Notes: generated by a model not told the origin, from the letters alone. A stretch of 35,832 bases of DNA from Hyphomonadaceae bacterium (GCA_014378995.1 JACMMP010000007.1:1-35832), one strand, 5' to 3'; counted from the stretch's first letter, positions 17,809 to 27,042 are shown. Made by a program: numbers and translations.

Positions 17809-18897
17809 TCAGCCCCAATGCGCGTGTGCGCAGTGGGTGAAGGCGTCGGAGCGCAGCACCTGGTCCACGATCAGGTCGCCCATCGCCCGGCAGCCGATGT
17901 CGCCGCCCAGATCCGCCGTCCGCGCGCCGGCGCGAAGCGCTCGCTCGACGGCGGAGTCCACCGCATCCGCCTCCTCGCGCAATTTCAAGCCGTATCGCAG
18001 CAGCAGCGCCACCGAGAGTACGGCGCCGATCGGATTGCAAAGATCACGCCCGGCAATGTCCGGGGCCGAACCGTGCACCGGCTCGAACAGCCCTGGCTGC
18101 CCGGCGCCGAGCGAGGCCGACGGCGCAAGCCCGATCGAGCCGCCCAACACCGAGGCTTCATCGGAGAGAATATCGCCAAACATGTTTTCGGTCACGATCA
18201 CGTCGAACGCACGCGGCTGGCGGATCAATTGCATCGCCATCGAATCCACCAAAGCATGCTCGAGCTTCACGTCGGCGTAGGATTCCGCATGCAGCCGCGT
18301 CACGGTTTCCCGCCACAGCCGGCTGGTTTCCAGCACGTTGGCCTTATCCACCGACGTCACCTTGCCGCGCCGCGCCCGCGCCGCCGTGAACGCCGCATGA
18401 GCGATGCGTTCGATTTCTCCGACCGTGTAAACGCATTCGTCGCTCGCTCGGTCGGCCGTGCGGCGTTTCTCGCCGAAATACGAGCCGCCGGTGAGTTCGC
18501 GGAAGATGACGAGATCCGTTTCCGCGACGATCGTGCGCCGTAGCGGCGAACAATCGATCAGCTCGTCATAAACGCGCACCGGGCGGATGTTTGCAAATAG
18601 CCCCAGCGCTTTGCGCAGTTCGAGCAGCCCAGCCTCCGGCCGCTGCGCGCTGCGCTCCCATTTCGGTCCGCCAACGGCGCCGAGAAACACCGCGTCAGCC
18701 TGGCGGCACGAGACCAAAGTCTCCTGCGTCAACGGGGCGCCGCTCGCTTCGATCGCGGCGCCGCCAATCGCTTGCGTGTCAAACACAAAACGGCGATTGA
18801 AGCGCTCGGCGACCGCATGCAGCACCTCCTTGGCCACGTAGGTGACTTCGGGGCCGACGCCGTCTCCGGGCAGCAGCGTTATGGCGTACGATTTCAT
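17809..18897 (-). CDS. leuB: 3-isopropylmalate dehydrogenase
   Basis: LeuB oxidises and decarboxylates 3-isopropylmalate to 2-oxoisocaproate with NAD+ in leucine biosynthesis. The 362-residue product shows LLPGDGVGPEV at the N-terminus, LGAVGGPKWE, the substrate-binding LLELRKALGLFANIRPVR, ELTGGSYFGEKR, the metal-binding region ENMFGDILSDEASVLGGSIG, and the cofactor-side FEPVHGSAPDIAG. Length is normal. It is the last gene of the ilv-leu operon; its ATG overlaps the leuD stop by 4 bases (ATGA). The gap to the convergent gene end at 17773 is 35 bases, with no clear terminator hairpin. Confidence 0.97.
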   Translation of the reverse strand: MKSYAITLLPGDGVGPEVTYVAKEVLHAVAERFNRRFVFDTQAIGGAAIEASGAPLTQETLVSCRQADAVFLGAVGGPKWERSAQRPEAGLLELRKALGLFANIRPVRVYDELIDCSPLRRTIVAETDLVIFRELTGGSYFGEKRRTADRASDECVYTVGEIERIAHAAFTAARARRGKVTSVDKANVLETSRLWRETVTRLHAESYADVKLEHALVDSMAMQLIRQPRAFDVIVTENMFGDILSDEASVLGGSIGLAPSASLGAGQPGLFEPVHGSAPDIAGRDLCNPIGAVLSVALLLRYGLKLREEADAVDSAVERALRAGARTADLGGDIGCRAMGDLIVDQVLRSDAFTHCAHAHWG

Positions 18898-19475
18898 GAT
18901 GCAGCCCCTCGTTCGAATGCGTGGATCGCCGGCATGCGCGCCAGCAGCCAGTCCATGGTGTCGACGCCCTCAAGCAGACAGCGCCGTGCGAACGCTTCGA
19001 TCGGAAAGCGCACCGGCGCCGCGTCCTCGATCCGAAGCTCCGCGCGTTCCAGATCGATGCTGACGCGCATGCCAGGCCCGGCCAGCAGCTGACCATGGGT
19101 GCGCAGATCGACGCTCACGGGCAGCAGGCCGTTCTTCAGCGCGTTGGAATGAAAGATGTCGGCAAAGCTCGATGAGATGACGACGCGAAAACCAAAGTCC
19201 AGCAGCGCCCACGGCGCGTGCTCGCGAGACGAACCGCAGCCAAAGTTGGCCCCCGCCACCAGCACCCGATGCGTCGCGGTATCCACGCTGTTCAGCGGCG
19301 CACCGGTAATCGCCGCGCCCGCGTGATCGTAGCGCCAGTCGTAAAACGCATGTGCGCCGAGCCCAGCGCGCGATGTAGTCGTCAGAAAGCGCGCCGGAAT
19401 GATCTGGTCGGTATCGATGTTGTCGGCCGTCAGCACGAACGTGCGCGAGGTCAGCTGCGTAAATGGCTCAGGCAT
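18894..19475 (-). CDS. leuD: 3-isopropylmalate dehydratase small subunit
   Basis: LeuD is the swivel-domain subunit of isopropylmalate isomerase, converting 2- to 3-isopropylmalate together with LeuC. The 193-residue product contains the family blocks [34 protein letters not shown] (here [20 protein letters not shown]), and [17 protein letters not shown]. Length is close to the usual 200. Its start overlaps the leuC end by 8 bases and its stop overlaps leuB by 4, so translation of the three genes should be coupled. Confidence 0.96.
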   Translation of the reverse strand: MPEPFTQLTSRTFVLTADNIDTDQIIPARFLTTTSRAGLGAHAFYDWRYDHAGAAITGAPLNSVDTATHRVLVAGANFGCGSSREHAPWALLDFGFRVVISSSFADIFHSNALKNGLLPVSVDLRTHGQLLAGPGMRVSIDLERAELRIEDAAPVRFPIEAFARRCLLEGVDTMDWLLARMPAIHAFERGAAS

Positions 19476-20895
19476 GTTCGCGCTCCCGCGTGAATGCGCG
19501 CGGATCAGTCAGCACGCCCGCGACCGCGCTTGCCGCCGCCGTCGCAGGGCTGGCGAGGATCGTGCGCGCCCCCTTGCCTTGCCGGCCTTCGAAATTGCGG
19601 TTCGAGGTCGAAACCGCGAGTTGCCCCGGCGCAACCATGTCGCCGTTCATGGCGATGCACATGGAGCAGCCCGGCAAGCGCCATTCCGCGCCGGCGTCCA
19701 CGAACACGCGGTCCAAGCCTTCCGCTTCGGCCTGACGCTTCACCGCCTCCGAGCCGGGCGCCACCAGCATGCGCACGCCGCTCTTCACTTTGCGTCCGCG
19801 CAGCACCGCCGCCGCATCTCGCAAATCGGAGATGCGCCCATTGGTGCAGGAGCCGACGAACACGACATCGACCGCGTGCGCCGTCGTCGCTTCACCGGCG
19901 GCAAAGCCCATGTACTCAAGGGCTTTGCGCGCAACCTCGCTTTGCGGTGCAGGCGTCGGCGCGCCGATCGGCGCCGCTGCGTCCGGCGTCGTGCCGTAGG
20001 TCGCCATTGGCGCAACCACCGACGCATCGATGCGCACTTCGTGATCGAACATCGCGCCAGGATCGGTGGCGTAGCCCAGCCAACGCGCCGCCGCCGCCTC
20101 GAACACATCGGCTGCTGGCACATAACTCCGCCCGCGCAGGAACGCGATGGTCTTTTCATCCGGCGCCACCATGCCGGCGCGGGCGCCCGCCTCGACCGAC
20201 ATGTTGCAGAGCGTCATCCGCTGCTCCATGTCGAGCGCGCGCACCGCTTCGCCTGCGTATTCGATCACATATCCGGAGCCGCCGCCGAACCCAAGCGCAG
20301 CGATCACCGCCAGCGTCAGGTCTTTCGCGGCCACGCCATCGCGCAATGCTCCATCTATCGTCACCCGCAGGCGCTTTGGCTTGCGCTGCAGCAGGCACTG
20401 CGTCGCCAGCACATGGGCCACTTCGGATGTGCCGATGCCGAAGGCGAGGGCGCCGAACGCGCCGTGTGTCGCGGTGTGGCTGTCGCCGCAAACGACCATC
20501 GCGCCCGGATGCGTTAAGCCCAACTCCGGCGCCATGACGTGCACAACGCCGCGATCGGCGCTGTCCCAGTCCGCCAGCCGGATGCCATGCTCTGCGCAAT
20601 TGCGCCGCAACGTCTCAACTTGCGCTGCCGCCGCTTCCGTCACGAACGGCCGCGCGCCACTCGCGTCCGGCGGCAAAGTCGGCGTCGAATGATCGATGGT
20701 GGCGAACGTCCTGTCTGGCCGCGCCGCCTTCCGCCCGCGCGCCGCTAGTTCGGCGAACGCCTGCGGGCTGGTGACTTCATGCACCAGGTGCAGATCGACA
20801 TAGAGGATCGCCGGCGCATCGGCGCTCTCGGCCAGCACGACGTGGTCGTCCCACACCTTGTCGAACATCGTGCGCGGCTCAAGAGATTGCGGCAC
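19468..20895 (-). CDS. leuC: 3-isopropylmalate dehydratase large subunit
   Basis: LeuC is the aconitase-like subunit of isopropylmalate isomerase carrying a [4Fe-4S] cluster. The 475-residue product starts at GTG (20895), chosen because GGGAGG lies 5 bases upstream; it overlaps the leuA end by 17 bases. Marks are [51 protein letters not shown], the cluster cysteine in [17 protein letters not shown], and the pair in [13 protein letters not shown]. An internal ATG at 20868 is a possible alternative start but has no ribosome site. All three cluster cysteines are present. Confidence 0.97.
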   Translation of the reverse strand: MPQSLEPRTMFDKVWDDHVVLAESADAPAILYVDLHLVHEVTSPQAFAELAARGRKAARPDRTFATIDHSTPTLPPDASGARPFVTEAAAAQVETLRRNCAEHGIRLADWDSADRGVVHVMAPELGLTHPGAMVVCGDSHTATHGAFGALAFGIGTSEVAHVLATQCLLQRKPKRLRVTIDGALRDGVAAKDLTLAVIAALGFGGGSGYVIEYAGEAVRALDMEQRMTLCNMSVEAGARAGMVAPDEKTIAFLRGRSYVPAADVFEAAAARWLGYATDPGAMFDHEVRIDASVVAPMATYGTTPDAAAPIGAPTPAPQSEVARKALEYMGFAAGEATTAHAVDVVFVGSCTNGRISDLRDAAAVLRGRKVKSGVRMLVAPGSEAVKRQAEAEGLDRVFVDAGAEWRLPGCSMCIAMNGDMVAPGQLAVSTSNRNFEGRQGKGARTILASPATAAASAVAGVLTDPRAFTREREHA

Positions 20896-22093
20896 GCGCG
20901 CCTCCCGCGGTGCTGGTGGATCCCACTATGATCGCGATCAGCTCGCGGTCATCGATTTCGCCGATCTCGTCGGCGCGCCGCTTGAAGCCGGCGAACACCT
21001 GCGCGAGTTCGTTGCCGTTCAGCGGATAGCCAAGCGCGTCCGCCCGCTGCGCTATCGCCGCGCGGCCCGAATGCTTGCCTAGCACCAGGTGGGTGCCGGC
21101 AAAGCCGACATCTTCCGGCCGCATGATCTCATACGTGCGCGCGTCGGCGATCATGCCGTGCTGATGGATGCCGGCCTCGTGCGCAAACGCGTTGCCGCCG
21201 ACAATCGCCTTGTTGCGGGCTACCGGCGAGCGGGTAAGCGCGCTGAGCAGGCGGCTGGTCGCGAGCAATTTCGTTGTGTCCACGCCGGTATCGACGCCAT
21301 AGAGGTCGCGCCGGGTGCGCAGCGCCATCACCACCTCTTCGAGTGCGCAATTGCCCGCGCGCTCGCCGATGCCGTTCACGGCCACTTCCACCTGTCGCGC
21401 GCCGCTGGCCACTGCGGACAGCGTGTTGGCCACCGCCATGCCGAGATCGTCGTGGCAATGCGCGGAGAGCACAGCGTCCGGAAACCGCGGCATGATACGG
21501 CCGCGCACCTCGGTGAAGAGCGCGCCAATCTCCGCCGGTGTCGAATACCCAACCGTATCGGGGATGTTCAAAGTCGTCGCGCCCGCTTCGGCGACAGCTT
21601 CCATCACGTCGCACAGAAACTCCCGCTCGGTGCGGATCGCGTCCTCGGCCGAGAACTCGACGTCATCGAACAACGTGCGCGCGAACGAAACCGCCCGCAC
21701 CGCGGCGTCCAGCACTTCACCGCGGCTCATCTTCAGCTTTGCGGCGCGATGAATTGGGCTGGTGCTCAAAAAGATGTGCAGCCGGCGCTTCGGCGTGCTC
21801 TGCAGCGCGCCGTAGGCGGTGCGGATATCCGCCTCGTTCGCCCGCGAGAGCGAGCAGAACACCGGCCCTTCAACTTCGCCGGCCACCCGGCGCACGGCCT
21901 CCGCATCGCCCGGAGAAGCGGCAGCGAAGCCCGCTTCGATCACATCGACGCCGAGATCGCGCAGCGCCGTCGCCATCGTCAATTTGGCCGCGACCGACAT
22001 CGAGAAGCCGGGCGCCTGTTCGCCGTCGCGGAGCGTTGTGTCGAATACGATGATGCGATCGGGCGCACGCGGAGGGGGGGCTACGCTGTGCAT
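20879..22093 (-). CDS. leuA: 2-isopropylmalate synthase lacking the regulatory domain
   Basis: LeuA condenses acetyl-CoA with 2-oxoisovalerate, the first step specific to leucine. The product has 404 residues. The TIM barrel is complete: [17 protein letters not shown] with the metal-binding Asp, [15 protein letters not shown], the [17 protein letters not shown] metal histidines, [19 protein letters not shown], and [14 protein letters not shown], followed by a subdomain to GKHSGRAAI. Typical LeuA proteins have about 500-550 residues with a C-terminal leucine-sensing dimer domain; here the protein stops right after the linker subdomains. Homocitrate or citramalate synthase are alternatives, but the leuACDB context favours LeuA. 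It overlaps neighbours by 13 and 17 bases. Confidence 0.9.
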   Translation of the reverse strand: MHSVAPPPRAPDRIIVFDTTLRDGEQAPGFSMSVAAKLTMATALRDLGVDVIEAGFAAASPGDAEAVRRVAGEVEGPVFCSLSRANEADIRTAYGALQSTPKRRLHIFLSTSPIHRAAKLKMSRGEVLDAAVRAVSFARTLFDDVEFSAEDAIRTEREFLCDVMEAVAEAGATTLNIPDTVGYSTPAEIGALFTEVRGRIMPRFPDAVLSAHCHDDLGMAVANTLSAVASGARQVEVAVNGIGERAGNCALEEVVMALRTRRDLYGVDTGVDTTKLLATSRLLSALTRSPVARNKAIVGGNAFAHEAGIHQHGMIADARTYEIMRPEDVGFAGTHLVLGKHSGRAAIAQRADALGYPLNGNELAQVFAGFKRRADEIGEIDDRELIAIIVGSTSTAGGARAAIS

Positions 22094-22353
22094 ACCGCTA
22101 CCTCCTCTACGTACGTCGCGGAAGCGGCCGGCGACACGCGTCGTGCGCCGATCAAACGATCGATTTGTCTGCCCAACACGTCAACGCAGCGCCCGCTGTC
22201 GCGCCCGCGCACGGCCAAGCGCACTTCGCGGTGCGCCCCGGCGTCGGCGACGTTCATGCGGTCGATATGAAAGCCGCGCCGCTCGACGAGGCCGATAAGC
22301 CGTTGCAGAGAGCCTTCGCTGCGGTCGATCAGAATGAAAAACGTATCGGTCAT
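22081..22353 (-). CDS. ilvM: Acetolactate synthase small subunit, short ACT-domain form
   Basis: This 90-residue protein is a single ACT domain, comparable in size to IlvM (about 87) rather than IlvH/IlvN (about 160). The N-terminus TDTFFILIDRSEGSLQRLIG shows the first strand and helix, followed by VERRGFHIDRMNVADAG and REVRLAVRGRDSGRCVDVLG, which completes the regulatory fold. It would bind and activate the large subunit encoded just upstream (one base separates the genes). Its end overlaps leuA by 13 bases. The symbol follows the short type; assignment rests on context plus the ACT pattern. Confidence 0.82.
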   Translation of the reverse strand: MTDTFFILIDRSEGSLQRLIGLVERRGFHIDRMNVADAGAHREVRLAVRGRDSGRCVDVLGRQIDRLIGARRVSPAASATYVEEVAVCTA

Positions 22354-22354
22354 T

Positions 22355-24067
22355 TCAAGGCTCTCCGTGCATCATGTCGGAATTGCTTTTGCCTGGCGGC
22401 ACGAGCGGCCAGACGTTCTCGCGGGCATCGATCAGCACATGCGCGAGGCAGGGGCCGGGCGCGGCGAGCAGACGCGCGATCCCGGCGGAAACCTCCTCGC
22501 GCCGGCTAATTCGGAACGCTTCGATGCCGAACGCCTGCGCGACGGCGACGAAGTCCGGATTGTCGGAGAGATCGACCTCGCTGAAATTCTTATCGAAGAA
22601 CAATTCCTGCCACTGGCGCACCAGGCCGAGCGATGAATTGTCCAGCAGCACGATCTTCAGGGCGATGCCGTAGCGCTTCAGCGTCGCCAGCTCCTGGATG
22701 TTCATGATGAAGGAGCCATCGCCGCTAATGGTGACGACGTGCGCCTCCGGCCGCGCCAGCTTCGCGCCGAGCCCGGCCGGCAGGCCGTACCCCATCGCGC
22801 CCAATCCGCCGGAGGTCAGATGTGCGAACGGAGACGCAAAGCGGCAGTGCTGCGCCGCCCACATCTGATGCTGGCCGACATCGCACGCCGCCACGAACGC
22901 ATCGCCCGCCGCCTCGGATAAGTCTTTCAGCAGCGCCGGCGCGTACACGCCTTCGCCCGGCGCGTCATAGCGCGGCGCATAGTGCGCCGCGTCGCGTTGG
23001 CAACGCTCCATCCAGGCGCCGATATTAGGCGCCCGCGGCGACAGCACCGCCAGAACACTCTTCAGATCGCCGGCAATGGCGATATCGGCGGCGCGCAGCT
23101 TGCCGATCTCCGCGGCGTCCACATCGATGTGCAGCACGCGCGCATGGGGCGCGAACTCGGCCAACTTGCCGGTGGCGCGATCATCGAACCGGGCGCCCAG
23201 CACGATCAGCAGATCGCACGCTTGCACCGCTTCATTCGCCGCGCGCGAACCGTGCATGCCCATCATGCCCAGATGCGCCGCCGAATCTGCGTGCAGCGCG
23301 CCCAGGCCTTGCAGCGTTGAGACCGCGGGAATGCCGGTGGCGCGCGCGAACGCCCGCACTTCGTCCACCGCGTCAGCCAAGCGCACGCCGCCGCCAATAT
23401 AGAGCAAAGGGCGCTCGGCTAGGCCGATCGCCGCTTCGGCGCGGCGCAATTGGCCAGGATCGATCCGCCGCGGTGGGTCACGCGGCGGCGCAAAGCTGTG
23501 CGGCGCGCGCGTCATCGCGATTTGCACGTCCTTCGGCAGATCGATCAGCACGGGGCCAGGGCGACCGGACGCAGCGACATGAAACGCTTCGGCCACGATC
23601 GCCGGCACGTCCGCCGGGTCGCGCGCGATCCACGAATGCTTCACGATCGGCAGCGTGACGCCGAGGATGTCGATTTCCTGAAACGCGTCGGTGCCCATGA
23701 GCGGCGAGGCGACATTGCCGGTGATGCACACGAGCGGCGCCGAATCCATCATCGCATTGGCGATCCCGGTGACGAGATTGGTCGCGCCCGGCCCTGAGGT
23801 CGCCATGCACACGCCTGGCTTTCCGGTGACGCGCGCATAGGCATCCGCCGCGAACGCCGCGCCTTGCTCGTGGCGCACCAAGATGTGCTTGAAACGCGCG
23901 CTGGTGATCGCGTCGTACACGGGCATGATCGCGCCGCCCGGATAGCCGAACACAAACTCGACGCCTTGCGCATCGAGCGCCTCGACAAGAAGCCGGGCGC
24001 CGGATCGCGGCGCGGGCTCTTGTGCGGGCTTCGGCATGGGGGAGGCGGCGGCGCTCATCTGATTCAC
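22355..24067 (-). CDS. ilvB: Acetolactate synthase large subunit
   Basis: The thiamine-diphosphate enzyme forms acetolactate or acetohydroxybutyrate from pyruvate, the first common step to valine, leucine and isoleucine. The 570-residue product has a proline-rich start, then EALDAQGVEFVFGYPGGAIM and RHEQGAAFAADAYARVTGKP with the catalytic glutamate, the FAD-type central domain (GARFDDRATGKLAEFAP), and the C-terminal cofactor site GDGSFIMNIQELATLKRYG with the downstream DNSSLGLVRQWQELFF. It overlaps ilvC by 4 bases and is followed after one base by the short regulatory subunit. ilvG or ilvI would be equally fair symbols. Confidence 0.95.
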   Translation of the reverse strand: MNQMSAAASPMPKPAQEPAPRSGARLLVEALDAQGVEFVFGYPGGAIMPVYDAITSARFKHILVRHEQGAAFAADAYARVTGKPGVCMATSGPGATNLVTGIANAMMDSAPLVCITGNVASPLMGTDAFQEIDILGVTLPIVKHSWIARDPADVPAIVAEAFHVAASGRPGPVLIDLPKDVQIAMTRAPHSFAPPRDPPRRIDPGQLRRAEAAIGLAERPLLYIGGGVRLADAVDEVRAFARATGIPAVSTLQGLGALHADSAAHLGMMGMHGSRAANEAVQACDLLIVLGARFDDRATGKLAEFAPHARVLHIDVDAAEIGKLRAADIAIAGDLKSVLAVLSPRAPNIGAWMERCQRDAAHYAPRYDAPGEGVYAPALLKDLSEAAGDAFVAACDVGQHQMWAAQHCRFASPFAHLTSGGLGAMGYGLPAGLGAKLARPEAHVVTISGDGSFIMNIQELATLKRYGIALKIVLLDNSSLGLVRQWQELFFDKNFSEVDLSDNPDFVAVAQAFGIEAFRISRREEVSAGIARLLAAPGPCLAHVLIDARENVWPLVPPGKSNSDMMHGEP

Positions 24068-25068
24068 GCGTTCGTCGGCTGTTTCAGCCAGGCCATGCGC
24101 TCGCGCAGGCCCGCGCCGGTCTTCTCGATCGGATGATTGCGATCAGCCTGAAGCATCGCGTTGTAGCGCGGCTTGCCGGCCTGGTTCTCCAGGATCCAAT
24201 CCCTGGCGAACGCGCCGGACTGGATATCCTTCAGCACTTCGCGCATGCGCGCACGCGTGTCGTCGGTGATGATGCGCGGCCCGGAAACCACAGCGCCGTA
24301 TTTCGCCGTCTCGGAGATAAAGTCGTGCATCTTCGAGACACCGCCCTCATAAAACAAATCCACGATCAGCTTCAGCTCGTGCATGCATTCGAAATACGCG
24401 ACCTCCGGCTGATAGCCGGCGTCGACCAAGGTCTGATAGCCGGCCATCACCAGCTCTTTGGCGCCGCCGCACAGCACCGCCTGTTCGCCGAACAGATCGG
24501 TCTCGGTCTCTTCGGCAAACGTCGTTTCGATCAGCCCGCCGATCGCGCCGCCAATGCCCTTGGCGTAGGCCATTGCCTTCGCGCGGGCCGCATCGCTTTG
24601 ATCTTGATGCACGGCAAATAGCGCCGGCACGCCGCGTCCGCGCACGAACTCGCGTCGCACCAGATCGCCAGGCCCCTTCGGCGCCACCAGCACGACATCC
24701 ATGTCCGCACGCGGCGCCACCCGCCCGTAATGGATTGAGAAGCCGTGCGCGAAGAGCAAAGTCGCGCGCCTCTTGGCTTTCGGCGCGACGATCTCGGTAT
24801 AGATTTGCTCCTGCGCCATATCCGGCGTCAGGAACGCGATCAGATCGGCGTCGCCGACTGCATCGTCAGGCTCGGCCGTGTCGATCTTGTCGGCGCGCGC
24901 GTGGGTCCAGCCCTTGCCGCCCTTGCGCACCGCCGCGACCACGTCAAAGCCGCTGTCGCGCAAATTCTGCGCGTGCGCGCGACCCTGGCTGCCATAGCCG
25001 AGCACGGCGATGCGCGCGTTCTTCAGCGCATCGTCCTGCACATCGTCATTGCCATAGACTTTCATCAC
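24064..25068 (-). CDS. ilvC: Ketol-acid reductoisomerase, class I
   Basis: IlvC isomerises and reduces acetolactate and acetohydroxybutyrate with NADPH and magnesium. The 334-residue length is that of the short class I form. Visible marks are the Rossmann motif VLGYGSQGRAHAQNLRDSG, LTPDMAQEQIYTEIVAP, FAHGFSIHYG, VAPKGPGDLVRREF, the metal-binding segment TFAEETETDLFGEQAVLCGG, YFECMHELKLIVDLFYEGG and FISETAKYGAVVSGPRI. The gene sits between ilvD and ilvB with 4-base ATGA overlaps at both ends, giving tight coupling. Confidence 0.97.
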   Translation of the reverse strand: MMKVYGNDDVQDDALKNARIAVLGYGSQGRAHAQNLRDSGFDVVAAVRKGGKGWTHARADKIDTAEPDDAVGDADLIAFLTPDMAQEQIYTEIVAPKAKRRATLLFAHGFSIHYGRVAPRADMDVVLVAPKGPGDLVRREFVRGRGVPALFAVHQDQSDAARAKAMAYAKGIGGAIGGLIETTFAEETETDLFGEQAVLCGGAKELVMAGYQTLVDAGYQPEVAYFECMHELKLIVDLFYEGGVSKMHDFISETAKYGAVVSGPRIITDDTRARMREVLKDIQSGAFARDWILENQAGKPRYNAMLQADRNHPIEKTGAGLRERMAWLKQPTNA

Positions 25069-26771
25069 GAGGCCTCTCGTCTAACTTCGGCCCGCTTCTG
25101 CGCGGGGGGAGGGTTGGGAATGGTCACAGCGCCCTGCGAAGCCGAGGCGACCAGAGCGGCGTATTTTGCGAACGCGCCGCGCGGCGCCTCTTTAAGAGGC
25201 GGCGATGCACGCCGTCCGCGCAGTTCCGCGCGCGTGTCGATGGTGCGCGCTTCCACATCGATGGCGATCACATCGCCATCGCGCACCAGCGCAATCGGCC
25301 CGCCTTGCGCGGCTTCCGGCGACACGTGGCCGGCCACGAACCCGTATGAGGCGCCGGAGAAACGTCCGTCCGTGACCAGCGCGACATTCGCCATGCCGCG
25401 CCCTTTGAGGGCGGCGGTCACTTGCAGCATCTCGCGCATGCCGGGCCCGCCCTTGGGGCCCTCATAGCGGATGACGATCACATCGCCTTCGCTGACGGCG
25501 CCGACCTGCACGGCCTCGAACGCATCTTCTTCGCTATCGAACACGCGCGCCGGGCCTTCGAACCGCGCCGTGTCGTGCCCGACCAGTTTGATCACCGCGC
25601 CATCCGGCGCGATGTTGCCGTAGATGACGGCGTAAGAGCCGCGAGCCAGCACGGGGGTGGCGGCCGCCCGTATAACTTGCTGACCCGCGGCCTCCACGGC
25701 TTCACGCGCCTCGTCAAACAATGAGCGGCCTGAGACGGAGGGGGTGTCCGTCATCAAGCCGGCTGTCATCAGGCGGTGGATGACAAGGCGCGTGCCGCCG
25801 GATTCAAAAAGATGGTGGGCGAGGAAGCGTCCGCCCGGTTTCAGATCGCAGATCACCGGCGCCGCTTCGCAAGCCGCGTTGCAATCCTCGATGCCGAAAT
25901 CGACGCCGGCTTCCGCTGCAATCGCGGTCAAGTGCAGCACAGCATTGGTCGAGCCGCCGCTGGCGGAGACAGCGAGCGCCGCGTTGCGCAGCGACGCCGC
26001 CGTTATAAAGCGCCGCGCATTCTGCCCGCGCTGCACCAGCTCCACGGCGATGCGCCCGCAACGTTCTGCTTCCGCGGGCTTGCCGGGATGCACGGCCGGC
26101 ACATCGTTCGCGCCCATCGGCGAGAGCCCCATCGCCGAGAGCGCCATCGCCATCGTGTTGGCGGTGAACTGACCGCCGCATGCGCCCGCGCCGGGACACG
26201 CGGCTTTCTCGACTTGGCGAAGCCCCTCATCGCTCAGCGCGCCCGCGCCATGGGCGCCGATGGCTTCGAACACGTCCTGGATCGAAATCTCGCGTCCATC
26301 CAAGCGGCCGGGCATGATGGTGCCGCCGTAGAGCACGCACCCCGGCAGATCCATGCGCGCCAGCGCCATCGCCGCGGCAGGAATGGTCTTGTCGCAACCG
26401 ACGATGCAGACGACGCCGTCGAGTTGATGGCCCTGCACCGCAAGTTCGATCGAATCCGCCACGATTTCGCGCGAAATCAGCGAGGCTTTCATGCCCGCCG
26501 AGCCCATCGCAATGCCGTCCGTGACAACGATGGTGTTGAAATCGATCGGCACGCCGCCGGCTTCGCGCACGCCGCGGCGCACATGCTCGGCCAGATCGCC
26601 GAGATGCATATTGCACGGCGTCACCGACGACCACGTGTTCACCACGGCGATCAGCGGCCGCGCAAAATCCGCGTCCTCCAACCCCGCCGCGCGCAGATAA
26701 GAGCGTGCGGCGGCGCGGGCAGGGCCTGCCGTGATCGATGCGCTGCGAAGAGGGTTAGTGCCTTGTGACAT
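25065..26771 (-). CDS. ilvD: Dihydroxy-acid dehydratase
   Basis: IlvD dehydrates dihydroxyisovalerate and dihydroxymethylvalerate to the 2-oxo acids, using an Fe-S cluster. The product has 568 residues from the ATG at 26771 (MSQGTNPLRSASIT). A longer frame starting with GTG at 26798 lies within the terminator region and has no ribosome site. Marks are TPCNMHLGDLAEHV, the cluster motifs IVGCDKTIPAAAMAL and ACPGAGACGGQFTANTMAM, and the C-terminal ALVTDGRFSGASYGFVAGHV. It is the first gene of the ilv-leu operon, 33 bases after the attenuator terminator. Length is normal for the family. Confidence 0.96.
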   Translation of the reverse strand: MSQGTNPLRSASITAGPARAAARSYLRAAGLEDADFARPLIAVVNTWSSVTPCNMHLGDLAEHVRRGVREAGGVPIDFNTIVVTDGIAMGSAGMKASLISREIVADSIELAVQGHQLDGVVCIVGCDKTIPAAAMALARMDLPGCVLYGGTIMPGRLDGREISIQDVFEAIGAHGAGALSDEGLRQVEKAACPGAGACGGQFTANTMAMALSAMGLSPMGANDVPAVHPGKPAEAERCGRIAVELVQRGQNARRFITAASLRNAALAVSASGGSTNAVLHLTAIAAEAGVDFGIEDCNAACEAAPVICDLKPGGRFLAHHLFESGGTRLVIHRLMTAGLMTDTPSVSGRSLFDEAREAVEAAGQQVIRAAATPVLARGSYAVIYGNIAPDGAVIKLVGHDTARFEGPARVFDSEEDAFEAVQVGAVSEGDVIVIRYEGPKGGPGMREMLQVTAALKGRGMANVALVTDGRFSGASYGFVAGHVSPEAAQGGPIALVRDGDVIAIDVEARTIDTRAELRGRRASPPLKEAPRGAFAKYAALVASASQGAVTIPNPPPAQKRAEVRREAS

Positions 26772-26803
26772 TGGGGTCCGGTTGAGTTCGGACCGCACAC
26801 AGC

Positions 26804-26834
26804 AAAAACCCCGCTTCCTTTCGGGAGCGGGGTT
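26804..26834 (-). terminator. Intrinsic terminator (attenuator) in the ilvD leader
   Basis: On the minus strand AACCCCGCT pairs exactly with AGCGGGGTT around CCCGAAAGGA, which can add two more C-G pairs past an A-C mismatch, and the stem is followed by TTTTT. This is a textbook rho-independent terminator, yet it lies between a leader ORF and the first structural gene, which starts only 33 bases further on. It is therefore read as the terminator arm of an attenuator, not as an operon end. Confidence 0.88.
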
Positions 26835-26888
26835 CGGTGGGCGATCCTGATGATGTGGTGGTCAGGGTACGCGCAACAACTCCGCTCC
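26824..26888 (-). promoter_or_regulatory. Antiterminator pairing of the ilv-leu attenuator
   Basis: On the minus strand GGAGCGGAGTT (26888 to 26878, inside the leader ORF) can pair with AACCCCGCTCC (26834 to 26824, the 5' arm of the terminator): seven plus three base pairs around one A-C mismatch. The two structures are mutually exclusive. The upstream arm begins a few codons after the Leu/Val/Ile-rich run, so a ribosome stalled there leaves it free and allows antitermination, whereas one reaching the stop codon would favour the terminator. A smaller hairpin CGTCCTC/GAGACG with loop ATTA, just 5' of this arm, could be the pause structure. Confidence 0.7.
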
Positions 26889-27005
26889 GTCTCTAATGAG
26901 GACGAGGCTGAGGCTAAGGAGGCTTACGAGTACGAACGACAAGCGCGCGATCACGGCGGCGTCGGCCGTCGTTGAGATCGCAAGGGTGCGCGCGTTCGAA
27001 GTCAC
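26862..27005 (-). CDS. ilvL: Leader peptide of the ilv-leu operon, rich in Leu, Val and Ile codons
   Basis: A GTG at 27005 with GGGAG about 10 bases upstream opens a 47-codon frame ending TGA at 26862-26864. After a polar first part (MTSNARTLAISTTADAAVIA) the peptide reads RLSFVLVSLLSLSLVLIRDG and ends AELLRVP. The 19-residue core holds seven Leu, three Val and one Ile codon, mostly CTC, CTT, GTA and GTC. It is followed within 28 bases by the attenuator terminator and 91 bases by ilvD. This is the arrangement of ilvL/leuL leaders; the peptide itself likely has no function beyond ribosome stalling. Promoter elements upstream are not clear. Confidence 0.8.
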   Translation of the reverse strand: MTSNARTLAISTTADAAVIARLSFVLVSLLSLSLVLIRDGAELLRVP

Positions 27006-27042
27006 GTGTTGATGTCTCCCGCGGCGAGTACGACAAAACTTA

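Noticed and set aside
26772-26798. Extended IlvD start (GTG at 26798)
   Set aside because: It begins just after the terminator T-run with no ribosome binding site, and the added residues are not typical of the family.
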